Of a DNA stretch of 51,583 bases, positions 32,577-42,131 are shown piece after piece. Every line of letters starts with the position of its first letter. Positions within the stretch are counted from its first letter, which is position 1. Below the pieces are notes generated by a model. It was not told where the DNA came from. It did not search any database and saw only the letters and a program-made list of their open reading frames with translations. A program made the translations under genes and the position numbers. The stretch spans positions 1 to 51,583 of the forward strand of contig JAJRQD010000161.1 in assembly GCA_024280435.1 (NCBI GenBank), read 5' to 3'. This stretch comes from an archaeon. Lineage in GTDB: Archaea; Asgardarchaeota; Heimdallarchaeia; Heimdallarchaeales; Kariarchaeaceae.

Positions 32577-34394
32577 ATGTTAAAGTTCCAAATATGGAAA
32601 ATCCTACCGTTAATCCTTATTATTACAGCAGGGTTATTTGCTACCCCCGCACAAGCAGATCCATTTATTTTACCCAAAATAGATGGGGCTGGTCCAACAA
32701 TAGATGGTAATATTGCCGCAGCAGAATGGCAAGACTTCCTGCTATTCAACGCAACTGTGAACAATCAAGATGCACAGATAAGAGTTTCAAGTGATGATAA
32801 CAACCTATACATTGGTTTCAATTTTACAGCACCAAACTTTGTTCCTGTGGATGATAATGGATTCAATGCCACTATCACAGAGAATCTTGACACTCATGAT
32901 TGGGTTGTGTTCCAATTTGATAATAATCTAGATCAGAAGCCAATGGGTACAGCAGATTCACCAGATGATGCAGTGATATTTGATCAGTACACCAATACAG
33001 CAGTTGATGCGTTGATCAATGGAACATCATATATTGCGGATATTGATAATGAAGGAAATGCCGATGGTACATATGCATTTGCAAATGTTACAGATGCACT
33101 TACCTATGAGATTTCCAAACCATTATCTTCAGGAGATTTGAATGGTTCAGATATTGCAATAGAAAGAAGTATCTTGCAATTTAGAATTAATAATTTCTTC
33201 AATCAAACATCAAATTCATCATCTTACTCAAGCACCCAGTGGTTTACATTCCGAGTGAATGAAACAGGAACCGGAGTGGCTTACAAGAGTGTTTCCAACA
33301 CCACCATCTCACTGAGTATAGTATCAGATGATTCCAGTAAATACACCGGTCTCAGTACAGTACTTGATCAGTATGGATTCGATGTGACAACCTCTGTTGG
33401 CAATCTCACATTTGGAGATGTGGATCTCAATATAATTGTGATAGATGAGACATCTAGCGTGGATGATAACAATCTAGATGAACTAGTAACATATATCGAG
33501 CTTGGTGGAAAGGTAATTATCTTTCTTGCAGAGGGATCAGGTGATTCTTCCAAAATAGCTGAAAAATTCAATCTTGAATATCTATCAGAAAGTGTAAAAT
33601 CACCTGATAACGAGACAATGCTCACATTCAGCTCCACAGGCTTTAATTCATCCTTGAGATATATCACTGCCAATACCAATGTAACAGATAGAGTGATCAA
33701 AGATGTCGGGTTTACATCCGGTGCATTCAATAAGAGCAGTTTATTTGACTCAAAATATATGTTCAGACAAGAATATCATATGCAGGATATTTTCAATATT
33801 GATAATTTTCTCTATAGTAATGATACAGTAAATAGTAATATCACCATCGGTGCATCGATTGATCTGATGAAAACTGGTAGAGTAAGTATTTTTGCAGGTA
33901 ATTCAATAGTAACAAATGAATTTATCAACTATGGAGATAATATGCATTTATTACTGAGAATGATGCCATGGAATGCTAGATTAGTAAATACACTGAAGAT
34001 CAATTCAGTTGAGATTGATGATCATGCAGTCAATAAAACAGAACCAATTAAGATCACAATTAATGTCACAAATGGATTTGATGAGTACAATGCAGATATC
34101 AATGTCAAGGCCATGCTAGTCAGAAATGATCAAGCAGTATTTACACTTGACCTCAGCTCCACAACATCAGTGTATGAAGGAGTGATTGAGACCAATGTAT
34201 ATGGAAATATGCAGATTGAGGTGTTAGCTTATCTTGATGGATATGGCTATGCAGAGGGAGAGATACAACAGGTATTTATTGATACACAATTGAATCTGTA
34301 CAATAGTTTTTCAGATATTAGCACATTGATAATGGGAATATTTGTATTGTCAGTCTTTATTACTGTTTTCACAATTATCAAAAGTAAAGAATAA
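32577..34394 (+). CDS. Secreted, membrane-anchored protein with CBM9-like and GATase-like domains
   Basis: Residues 1-27 are a signal peptide ending APAQA-like (ATPAQADPF). Residues about 30-220 start IDGAGPTIDGNIAAAEW and continue through QIRVSSDDNNLYIGFNF, as in CBM9-like/ethylbenzene-dehydrogenase-type domains that bind sugars or heme. Residues about 245-410 hold a Rossmann-like region with LNIIVIDETSSVDDNNLDEL and GGKVIIFLAEG, resembling the DUF4350/class I glutamine-amidotransferase-like fold. An immunoglobulin-like stretch and a C-terminal anchor (LIMGIFVLSVFITVFTIIKSKE) follow. It stands outside the cell, tied to the membrane. No catalytic residues were identified. It converges on the next gene with one base between stops. 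Confidence 0.75.
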   Translation: MLKFQIWKILPLILIITAGLFATPAQADPFILPKIDGAGPTIDGNIAAAEWQDFLLFNATVNNQDAQIRVSSDDNNLYIGFNFTAPNFVPVDDNGFNATITENLDTHDWVVFQFDNNLDQKPMGTADSPDDAVIFDQYTNTAVDALINGTSYIADIDNEGNADGTYAFANVTDALTYEISKPLSSGDLNGSDIAIERSILQFRINNFFNQTSNSSSYSSTQWFTFRVNETGTGVAYKSVSNTTISLSIVSDDSSKYTGLSTVLDQYGFDVTTSVGNLTFGDVDLNIIVIDETSSVDDNNLDELVTYIELGGKVIIFLAEGSGDSSKIAEKFNLEYLSESVKSPDNETMLTFSSTGFNSSLRYITANTNVTDRVIKDVGFTSGAFNKSSLFDSKYMFRQEYHMQDIFNIDNFLYSNDTVNSNITIGASIDLMKTGRVSIFAGNSIVTNEFINYGDNMHLLLRMMPWNARLVNTLKINSVEIDDHAVNKTEPIKITINVTNGFDEYNADINVKAMLVRNDQAVFTLDLSSTTSVYEGVIETNVYGNMQIEVLAYLDGYGYAEGEIQQVFIDTQLNLYNSFSDISTLIMGIFVLSVFITVFTIIKSKE

Positions 34395-34395
34395 A

Positions 34396-35049
34396 TTATA
34401 ATTCACCCATTTCATCCTGTAATTTAATTACCACACTATTATTATCAATAGATTCATACAATTTAATCGCTTTCTCCATATATTTCCGTGCAATAATATC
34501 AGCATCCATTATTTCCTGTTGTAATATTTTATCTTTCTCATCAAGAAAATAATTTGCCAGTCTAGTCACCAATTTACGAGTAAGTTTGTTATCATGAATA
34601 TCTACACTCAGTTTTATCGCTTTCTCAAGATAATAATCTTTCTTCATAGGAGTAATTTTAATCTCATCAAGATAAAGTGATATTAATCTATGAACCACCT
34701 GTTTTCTCAACTTAGGCTTACCAAGTATTTTCAAAGTAGATTGATATACATTCAGCAGATCAATATTCTCTTTATCCTCCAGTTTATTTATGAGTTCTGC
34801 TGTGTGTTTTAAAAAGAATACACCTATATTTCTATACAGTTTTATCAACTCAATATCTAATTCTGCGGATTTATATGCAATTGCAGTTCTGTATGCAAAA
34901 TATATACTGTCCTCTACATATTTATTCTTAATGCATAATTCAGATAAATACTGAAATCCTTTTGCAGAATCCTTGAACCGTGAAGTATCAAAATTAGCAA
35001 TTGCATCCTGATATAAAACCTCGAATGACTCCTCAAAATCAGGTAACAC
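34396..35049 (-). CDS. Helical TPR-like protein
   Basis: A 217-residue, all-helical protein with repeated pairs like FKDSAKGFQYLSELCIKNKYVEDSIYFAYRTAIAY and YMEKAIKLYESIDNN, which read as degenerate TPR or SNAP-like repeats. The start is a GTG at 35049. It probably binds another protein. It is convergent with the CBM9-like gene and divergent from the chemoreceptor gene. Function unknown. Confidence 0.6.
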   Translation of the reverse strand: MLPDFEESFEVLYQDAIANFDTSRFKDSAKGFQYLSELCIKNKYVEDSIYFAYRTAIAYKSAELDIELIKLYRNIGVFFLKHTAELINKLEDKENIDLLNVYQSTLKILGKPKLRKQVVHRLISLYLDEIKITPMKKDYYLEKAIKLSVDIHDNKLTRKLVTRLANYFLDEKDKILQQEIMDADIIARKYMEKAIKLYESIDNNSVVIKLQDEMGEL

Positions 35050-35210
35050 AACAATAGATCAATATTTCATATTATAAACTTGTGAAAATTAATAATATAT
35101 TAAACATACTAAATAAAATTATAAGATTATATGTAGATCATCAATTACAACACAGAATTAATTGATACCTTAAATATGTAGTTTGTATATTTTTAAAAGC
35201 CACACAAATA

Positions 35211-35228
35211 ATTTAAATATAAAAATAG
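35211..35228 (+). promoter_or_regulatory. TATA box of the chemoreceptor gene
   Basis: The A/T stretch TTTAAATATAAAAAT lies about 27 bases before the ATG at 35247, the usual archaeal spacing for a leaderless transcript. Confidence 0.5.
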
Positions 35229-35246
35229 TATGACATTCACTATCAA

Positions 35247-37022
35247 ATGAAATTGCATATTAGATTATCATTGATGAATATAATATTTATTATTATCACA
35301 CTGTCATTAATGATAGGAATAACCTACAAAGCCACCATCCCTAAAGTAGAGGCACAAAGTATCACATTGGTAGAAGCAACTGCAAGTGAGATCAGTGGAG
35401 ATCTCTCAGATAAAATAGGGCAATCCAAACAGCTTGTCAGAGGCTTGTCAATATCAAGTCTACTACTTGTGGAAGATGCATCGGGTATGGAGGATAATCT
35501 GATAAAGCAAGAATTGATCACATATCTTGAGTTTAATCCAGACGTATATTCAGTGTATATCACACATTTCAATGGCACACACACGAAAGTGATAATTGTT
35601 TTCAGAGAAGCAGAGGGTTCTAGTAATTTCATCTCAGATATTGTATTCAGTACTGAGTTCTCACAGGATGAGGTATTTCAATTTCTAATTGGACAGGTAG
35701 AATCATTAGAAAAAGGTGATGTGATCAACACACCTGCATACTATGATACAGCATTTGTAAATAAACCAATGATTTCATTGCTTGCCCCAATTGTGGTAAA
35801 TAATGTAAATTTTGGTTTTGTGGGTGTAGATATAGTTATGGAGGATGTATTGAATGCTATTAGTAGAATTCCTGAAATACTGGGAGAGGAGAGTTATGGC
35901 ATCATCACAGATATTGATGAGACAATACTGGCACATCCCTCAGAGAAATGGAATTACACCAATAACTGGAATAGAGAGGAAACATTGAAATTCAGTGACT
36001 GGGCAAAAACATCTGGTATTGAGACAATTGATACAGTAGTTGATGCAACTCAAAAAGATAAAACAATCACGCAGGTTGGGGATAATCTGGTGATTACAGT
36101 CAATCTTGTGGAGAATACTGGTTGGAATCTTATAATTATATCTCCGGATACCCTGGTATATTCTATCTCTCAGAGTTTCCAACTGACTGGATTGATTGTT
36201 GGAACACTTACATGGCTCATATTTGGAAGTATTACTTATTACAGTAACAGATATAAAGTAGCGAATAAAATAGTAGATATTTCAGAATTGGCTAAGCAAA
36301 TGGCAGCAGGTGATTTAACTGGAAATGTGGAATTGGAGACGAATATTGATGAAATCTCAGAGCTTGGAGAATCATTTAATCATATGATAAAGAATATGAA
36401 GGAATTACTTTTGAATATGAAGCAAACCTCATCTCTTCTCAGTACTAATTCACAGGAATTATCATCTGCAACTGAGGAGATCAATGCAAGTGCAGAGGAG
36501 GTAGCAAGTACATCACAGGCGATGTCAGATGGTGCAACCACACAGACAGAGCTTATTGCAGAGGTCAATGAAGATGTGGAGAAAGTACAGCATATTGTTG
36601 ATGATATTGTGAAGAAGATACAGCTGAATACTCAGGAAGTTGCTCAGATTGCACTGCAGACCAATATACTTGCACTGAATGCAGGAATAGAGGCATCACG
36701 AGCGGGAGATTATGGTAGAGGATTTGCAGTTGTTGCGGAGAATGTTAGAAAACTATCAGATCAGTCTAAAATGGCCTCTGAGAGGATAGAAACAGTTGCG
36801 GATGAGATCAGAGATACACTACTAGCTTCATTCAATAGAATATCAAGTACTATGATCAATGTGGTATCTGTATCTGAGGAGACTGCAGCCAGTGCGGAGG
36901 AGGTTGCAGCAGCAGCAGAGGAGATGACTGCAACAATTGAGGAGATCTCAACCACTGCACTTACTTTGACAAAGAATGCAGAGGAATCTGATGAAGCAGT
37001 TAATCAATTCAAATTTGAATAA
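35247..37022 (+). CDS. Methyl-accepting chemotaxis protein (Cache sensor, HAMP, signalling domain)
   Basis: Transmembrane receptor. A first helix (about residues 8-27) is followed by an extracellular Cache-like domain to about 305 with [23 protein letters not shown], then a second helix ([20 protein letters not shown]), a HAMP region ([20 protein letters not shown]) and a cytoplasmic coiled-coil signalling domain. The tip [37 protein letters not shown] has the CheA/CheW-contact signature. Glu pairs ([25 protein letters not shown]) look like methylation sites. No che gene is nearby. The stimulus is unknown. Confidence 0.93.
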   Translation: MKLHIRLSLMNIIFIIITLSLMIGITYKATIPKVEAQSITLVEATASEISGDLSDKIGQSKQLVRGLSISSLLLVEDASGMEDNLIKQELITYLEFNPDVYSVYITHFNGTHTKVIIVFREAEGSSNFISDIVFSTEFSQDEVFQFLIGQVESLEKGDVINTPAYYDTAFVNKPMISLLAPIVVNNVNFGFVGVDIVMEDVLNAISRIPEILGEESYGIITDIDETILAHPSEKWNYTNNWNREETLKFSDWAKTSGIETIDTVVDATQKDKTITQVGDNLVITVNLVENTGWNLIIISPDTLVYSISQSFQLTGLIVGTLTWLIFGSITYYSNRYKVANKIVDISELAKQMAAGDLTGNVELETNIDEISELGESFNHMIKNMKELLLNMKQTSSLLSTNSQELSSATEEINASAEEVASTSQAMSDGATTQTELIAEVNEDVEKVQHIVDDIVKKIQLNTQEVAQIALQTNILALNAGIEASRAGDYGRGFAVVAENVRKLSDQSKMASERIETVADEIRDTLLASFNRISSTMINVVSVSEETAASAEEVAAAAEEMTATIEEISTTALTLTKNAEESDEAVNQFKFE

Positions 37023-37098
37023 TGATAAAAAAAAATATTAATAAATAGGTCAATTAAAGACAATAAATTCCATCAAGTTTCTAAAATTTGATAGAATT

Positions 37099-37106
37099 TA
37101 TTATAT
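37099..37106 (+). promoter_or_regulatory. TATA box of the CBS protein gene
   Basis: The stretch ATTTATTATATTA centred near 37102 is about 27-30 bases before the ATG at 37130. It supports that ATG as the start instead of the TTG at 37088. Confidence 0.45.
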
Positions 37107-37129
37107 TAGATAAATCCACAATCAAGAAT

Positions 37130-37960
37130 ATGCAGGATAAAATAAAGATAATAGATATAGGAGAAGAGGATATCATTGGTTGTGCAGCCAACAGGACAAT
37201 CGAGAGTGCAATATTGATATTGGGTACAAATAAATTCAGAAGGCTTCCAATAACCAAACTTGGAAAAATAGAGGGAATACTAACAATCACAGATATATTA
37301 AGAATAATATCGAAGGTTGGCATACAGAATAGCTTCAAAGAGAAAGTTGAGGATTGGATGACTAAAACTCCCAAGAAAATAAATTTGAATGTAGATGTTG
37401 ATAGTGCAATAAAGGAGATGAACAGGTACAATATCGGATCATTACTTCTTATCGATGATCACAATCCAGATATGTGCAAAGGAATTGTTACAGAGCGAGA
37501 TATTTTGAACCATTATGAATGTGAAAAATGGAATGATATACTTCTGAAATCAATAGATGGAAAGTACATGCAGTTGGGATACCATATAATTGACTATGAT
37601 ACACTGTTATTGGATGCAATTAAAATTATGGCAGATAACAATACACACCGGGTAGTTGTGAGAAGTAAAGAGGGTACTGGACTTTATGGATTATTAAGTG
37701 CCAATGACATCACTCGTCTTATTAAAGATCAAAGAGAGGAAATTGCCAATAATTCCAATTTTCTTGACAGTGTTAATGCAGGATACGTATCTTCGGGTAA
37801 GATTACAAGTGTTAATGAGGATGTTACACTGAAAACTGCCATTGATATAATGCGAAAGGAAAAATTTGGTGCTCTCCCCGTTCTAGGAGATAATGGTAAG
37901 ATAATAGGTATTTTCAGTGAGAGATCTTTATTGCACTATATTGATGAGAACAAATGCTAG
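37130..37960 (+). CDS. Protein with four CBS domains
   Basis: Two pairs of CBS domains without a fused enzyme. Repeats are seen as RRLPITKLGKIEGILTITDILR (1), NIGSLLLIDDHNPDMCKGIVTERDIL (2), THRVVVRSKEGTGLYGLLSANDITR (3) and KFGALPVLGDNGKIIGIFSERSLLHYI (4), each with the TxxDI-like adenosine-binding element. Such proteins usually sense AMP, ATP or S-adenosylmethionine and regulate a partner. The start ATG at 37130 gives 276 residues. It lies 107 bp after the chemoreceptor on the same strand. Confidence 0.92.
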   Translation: MQDKIKIIDIGEEDIIGCAANRTIESAILILGTNKFRRLPITKLGKIEGILTITDILRIISKVGIQNSFKEKVEDWMTKTPKKINLNVDVDSAIKEMNRYNIGSLLLIDDHNPDMCKGIVTERDILNHYECEKWNDILLKSIDGKYMQLGYHIIDYDTLLLDAIKIMADNNTHRVVVRSKEGTGLYGLLSANDITRLIKDQREEIANNSNFLDSVNAGYVSSGKITSVNEDVTLKTAIDIMRKEKFGALPVLGDNGKIIGIFSERSLLHYIDENKC

Positions 37961-38065
37961 ATCTAGTTTATTTATCCTCACATTACTTATAATTCGATAT
38001 GATCCAATTATCTAGCTAAATTATCCATACATTATTCATATTTCACAGTTCCGAACATTTATCAA

Positions 38066-38084
38066 AGATAAAACATATAATATA
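38066..38084 (+). promoter_or_regulatory. Promoter of the first pilin-like gene
   Basis: AGATAAAACATATAATATA precedes the ATG at 38096. The centre of the left part is about 26 bases from the start; the CATATAATATA part is closer. A similar CATATATTATA lies at 40182-40192 before the paralogue. Confidence 0.4.
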
Positions 38085-38095
38085 TTAGACACACT

Positions 38096-39967
38096 ATGTT
38101 CAGTTTACGCTATATAAATTCAAAAAGAGCTGTCAGCCCGGTAGTATCATCAATGCTGTTAATTGCATTGATTGTAGCTGCGGGTGTATCAGTGATGGTG
38201 GTACTTGATAATGCAAACACAGTACCTACTGTTGAGACAACTGATAATGAGTTAACTCCTTCAAATAATCTTCGCACTGATAAATTAAATATCTCTATAT
38301 CATTACAGAGATCATCATTCGATCTATCAATCTATCAGAGTGAGGGTAAAAAATACTATACCAGCCTCTCGGTATCAGTTGATTACTATGGATTGAGCAA
38401 TGATCCTGCATTCATCTACATTGCAGATGTTGATGTGTTTGTATATGGTGAGAAACTGGATGAGATTGCATCATGGGAGATTGATAGCAGCTCAATCACA
38501 GGTGCTGAGATACAGTTTGATAATAATGGAGATATTGCAGGATACAGACAGGCAATCAACTCAACAGCCACATATATTGTAAATCTATCAGATAAGGATA
38601 TCAAGAATGCAAGAATATTTGTTGATACCACATTCACATATAAGGCTAAAATTGGTACTGAGATTGACGCCACTTCTGGTAGATTCACTATCACACAATC
38701 AGTGGAGAATGAGGAGATATCAAAAATAGTATTCAATACTATCTATAAAACTGTGAATATATTCCACTATGGACAGAAGATAAATGATAAAATAACTGCT
38801 TTATACGAATGGGTGGACGTTCTGAACACGTACAATGGTTCAAACAAAGTATATTTCCTGTTTGATGAGAAAGCCAATGTATTTGATATCAAAAAAGACG
38901 AGCAGAATACAAGAATTGCCAATGTAACTGAATTTGCAAACAGTACAGATCTTGTGATATTTGCAGAATGGGCAATTCACAAAGATGCATCTGCGTTTGT
39001 TCAGAAATTATTTGATCTGAATGTACCAATGACATTTGGAGGCTCTGTAAGAAAGATATGGAAAAAAATTGATACACAGCTGACTGAGGATATAATTGGA
39101 GTGATACCAAATGTTGCAAAACACAAAGTTAAATCAAAATGGGCAACATTCAGTAATTCATACAAATTCTACTCAGTACAGTCTAACTTACTTGTTGATA
39201 TTGCAGGTATTGGAGAGGCAAGTTATGTGGAGAAGAAGGCATATGATGCAGCATACATCAACTCTACAATTGCAACAAAATTAGGAGAATCTAATATTTT
39301 GATTGCAGAACAATTTACAGGTGGAAAAGTATATTTCAATCATTCAAATGGAGTACTGCTCTCATTAAGAGAGGCCAATGCAACTATTGGTACACCGCTT
39401 ATCACCAGTTTTGTTATCAATCACGAGGCAGTTGCACTATCAAGAACTACTTTCAGAAATATGTTATTCTATGCATTCAGTGATCCAGAGAGAATTATCA
39501 TCTCAAATGCAAAACTAGAGATAACTTCATTTACTATGACTGCAAAAACCAAAAAAAGTGGATTCAGAGAGGATCCTGCATTCTCTATCTCTGCAATTGT
39601 AACCGGTGGGAATATAGATGGAGGTTCTGTAAACCTGACACTTCACATGGATAAAAAAATCAAATGGAAGGACAAAAAAGGATATGATGCACAGGTGATT
39701 ATAGCAGGAAATATATACAAAATCCCATTTAAAATAGACAAGAGCAAGAGTTCTTGGGTAATTAATCTACAGATTGGTAAGTATCATAAACAGGTGATCA
39801 ATGAGGGCGATACAATCAGTATATCCATACCAACTAAGAAATCATTGAATTCTGAGAAAGTATTCACACCAGTATGGCAGGCCTACTCATGGAATGTGGC
39901 AATTGAATATCGAACAAGTGATGGTGCAATAGGAGCACCTGCCACTGCAACTACAAAATCACCTTAG
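38096..39967 (+). CDS. Giant pilin-like surface protein, lysine-rich paralogue
   Basis: Residues 9-38 read SKRAVSPVVSSMLLIALIVAAGVSVMVVL, a class III (type IV pilin-like) signal with a processing site at or near the Ala-Val of RAVSP and a long hydrophobic assembly helix. Ordinary archaeal pilins are 100-200 residues; this has 623. After the helix come a beta-rich domain (about 55-215), a Rossmann/GATase-like domain (about 215-430; STDLVIFAEWAIHKDASAF and VPMTFGGSVRKIW), and a C-terminal beta domain with IVTGGNIDGGSVNLTL. It is a tandem paralogue of the next gene, but carries many extra lysines (KKIWKKID, MDKKIKWKDKKGYDAQ). It may be a pilus tip, adhesin or pseudopilin. No pilus ATPase or peptidase is nearby. 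Confidence 0.78.
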   Translation: MFSLRYINSKRAVSPVVSSMLLIALIVAAGVSVMVVLDNANTVPTVETTDNELTPSNNLRTDKLNISISLQRSSFDLSIYQSEGKKYYTSLSVSVDYYGLSNDPAFIYIADVDVFVYGEKLDEIASWEIDSSSITGAEIQFDNNGDIAGYRQAINSTATYIVNLSDKDIKNARIFVDTTFTYKAKIGTEIDATSGRFTITQSVENEEISKIVFNTIYKTVNIFHYGQKINDKITALYEWVDVLNTYNGSNKVYFLFDEKANVFDIKKDEQNTRIANVTEFANSTDLVIFAEWAIHKDASAFVQKLFDLNVPMTFGGSVRKIWKKIDTQLTEDIIGVIPNVAKHKVKSKWATFSNSYKFYSVQSNLLVDIAGIGEASYVEKKAYDAAYINSTIATKLGESNILIAEQFTGGKVYFNHSNGVLLSLREANATIGTPLITSFVINHEAVALSRTTFRNMLFYAFSDPERIIISNAKLEITSFTMTAKTKKSGFREDPAFSISAIVTGGNIDGGSVNLTLHMDKKIKWKDKKGYDAQVIIAGNIYKIPFKIDKSKSSWVINLQIGKYHKQVINEGDTISISIPTKKSLNSEKVFTPVWQAYSWNVAIEYRTSDGAIGAPATATTKSP

Positions 39968-40203
39968 AATACTAAATTTCAAATAGCGGTAATTATATTT
40001 TATGTATAAACAATTATATTATTCAGACATTAATTTCTGTACTCGAATAAAACAGACAAAAAATGTGTAATTCTATTAAAAGTTATTTACTTTAATTTAT
40101 AATGAAAATTAATGTGTAACTAGTTTTTCTATCCGCTATTTCTTTAAATAATATATTACAGAAGATTTATCTTCTAGTTTGCATATATTATACTGAAGAC
40201 AAT
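39968..40203. other. Spacer and promoter between the pilin-like paralogues
   Basis: No gene seen in 236 bp. CATATATTATA at 40182-40192 is the likely TATA element of the next gene. A small palindrome, GAAGATTTATCTTC, lies at 40161-40174. Two GTGTAA boxes (about 40064 and 40114) occur in the middle without known meaning. Confidence 0.4.
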
Positions 40204-42087
40204 ATGTTCAGTGTATACTATATAAAATCAAAAAGAGCAGTCAGTCCTGTAATATCATCAATGCTGTTAATCGCATTGATTGTAGCTGCGGGTGTATCAA
40301 TCATGGTGGTGCTTGATAATGCCAACACAGTTCCAACTGTCGAGACGAATGATGATGCTTTGAATATATTCGGAGGACTACCCTCTGATGAATTAAACAT
40401 CTCAATATCACTACTTAAATCATCAATCGATCTATCAATCTACCAGAGTGAGAATAAAAAATACTATACCAGCCTATCAGTAACGATTGATTACTACGGG
40501 ATGAATAGTGACCCTGTATTCATCTACATTGCAGATATTGATGTGTTTGTATATGGAGAGAAACTGGATGAGATCTCCCCCTGGATAATAGATAGTACCG
40601 CCATCACAGGTGCGGAGATACAGTTTGATAACAATGGAGACATTGCAGGATACAGACAGACAATCAACTCAACAGCCACATATATTGTAAATCTATCAGA
40701 TAAAGATATAAAGAATGCAAGAATATTCTATGAAACAAGTTTCTCATATCGTGCGAAAATTGGTACTGAGATTGATGCCACTTCGGGTAGATTCGCAATC
40801 ACACAATCAGTGGAGAATGAGGAGATATCAAAAATAGTATTCAATACTATCTATAAAACTGTGAGTATATTCCACTATGCACAGAGCTTGATTGATACTA
40901 CATCCGCACTATATCAGTGGGTAGATATTCTGAACACCTACAATGGTTCAAATAAAATATATTTCCTGTTTGATAGCTCAGACATATATGATATCAGTCA
41001 GAACGAGCAGAATACGAGAATTGCCAATGTAACTGAATTTGCAAACAGTACAGATCTTGTGATATTTGCAGAATGGGCAATACATACCAGTGCATCTGCA
41101 TTTGTTCAGACAATTTTTGATCTGAATGTACCAATGACCTTTGGTGGCTCTGTTAGAAATATATGGGATTCAATAGATGCCACACTGACCGAACAGATTA
41201 TTGGAGTGATACCAAATGTTGTTCAGCATAATTTCAATCCCAGATGGAGTACAATTACCAATTCATATCAATTCTACTCAGTACAATCAAATCTGCTTGT
41301 TGATATTGCAGGAACTGGAGAGGCAAGTTATGTGGAGGAGAATGGATTTGATGCGGCATATATCAACTCCTCAATTGCAACCAAACTAGGAGAATCTAAT
41401 ATACTGATCAGATTGAAATTATTTGGTACTATTGATTTTAACCATACAGATGGAGTACTGCTCTCATTAAGAGAGGCAAATGCGACTTATAACACACCTC
41501 TAATCACCAGTCTTGTTATCAATCATGAAGCAGCTGCACTATCAAGAACTGCATTCAGAAATATGTTGTTCTACGCATTCAGTGATCCAGAGAGAATTAT
41601 CATATCAAATGCAAGATTGGAGATAACATCCTTCACCATGACTGATACAATTAGTAATGGTTGGTTTGGTTTACAATTCAGAGAGGACCCTGCATTTGCA
41701 ATCTCTGCAATTGTAACCGGTGGGAATATAGATGGAGGTTCGGTTAATCTTACCCTGAATATGGATTCAGATATCAGATGGACCACGACAAATGGATATA
41801 CTGCACAGGTAATAATTGCAGGAAATATATATGCGATCCCATTCAACATAATACAGACCAGTAATGCATGGGTAATCAATCTTGCAATAGGTGACTATCA
41901 TAATATGGTGATAAATGAGGGTGATACAATCAGTATTGCAATTCCGGAGAGTGGTGCATTGAATTCAAGAGGATCATTCTCATTCGCATCCATATGGGAG
42001 GCCTACTCATGGAATGTGGCAATTGAGTACAGAACCAGTGATGGTGCAATAGGTGCTCCTGCCACTGCTGCTACATCACCACCCTGA
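40204..42087 (+). CDS. Giant pilin-like surface protein, neutral/acidic paralogue
   Basis: A 627-residue paralogue of the preceding gene, aligned over its full length. The N-terminus KSKRAVSPVISSMLLIALIVAAGVSIMVVLDN is again a type IV pilin-like signal. The same beta, Rossmann/GATase-like and C-terminal beta domains follow. Stretches such as VLLSLREANAT and RIIISNARLEITSFTMT are almost identical, but surface segments differ in charge: RNIWDSIDATL replaces RKIWKKIDTQL, and MDSDIRWTTTNGYTAQ replaces MDKKIKWKDKKGYDAQ. The C-terminus ends GAIGAPATAATSPP. The two may form a heteropolymer or bind different ligands. Confidence 0.78.
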   Translation: MFSVYYIKSKRAVSPVISSMLLIALIVAAGVSIMVVLDNANTVPTVETNDDALNIFGGLPSDELNISISLLKSSIDLSIYQSENKKYYTSLSVTIDYYGMNSDPVFIYIADIDVFVYGEKLDEISPWIIDSTAITGAEIQFDNNGDIAGYRQTINSTATYIVNLSDKDIKNARIFYETSFSYRAKIGTEIDATSGRFAITQSVENEEISKIVFNTIYKTVSIFHYAQSLIDTTSALYQWVDILNTYNGSNKIYFLFDSSDIYDISQNEQNTRIANVTEFANSTDLVIFAEWAIHTSASAFVQTIFDLNVPMTFGGSVRNIWDSIDATLTEQIIGVIPNVVQHNFNPRWSTITNSYQFYSVQSNLLVDIAGTGEASYVEENGFDAAYINSSIATKLGESNILIRLKLFGTIDFNHTDGVLLSLREANATYNTPLITSLVINHEAAALSRTAFRNMLFYAFSDPERIIISNARLEITSFTMTDTISNGWFGLQFREDPAFAISAIVTGGNIDGGSVNLTLNMDSDIRWTTTNGYTAQVIIAGNIYAIPFNIIQTSNAWVINLAIGDYHNMVINEGDTISIAIPESGALNSRGSFSFASIWEAYSWNVAIEYRTSDGAIGAPATAATSPP

Positions 42088-42131
42088 AATAATATATAAA
42101 GTAATAATTCAGTAATAATCTAATATTAAGT

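Noticed and set aside
39981-40141. AAATAGCGG and its complement CCGCTATTT flank 161 bp between the pilin-like genes, like a small mobile element.
   Set aside because: A 9-bp match is short, has no visible target duplication and no internal structure; chance cannot be excluded.
38096-42087. Archaellin genes.
   Set aside because: Only the N-terminal signal fits; the length of over 620 residues and the Rossmann-like domain do not, and no archaellum genes are near.
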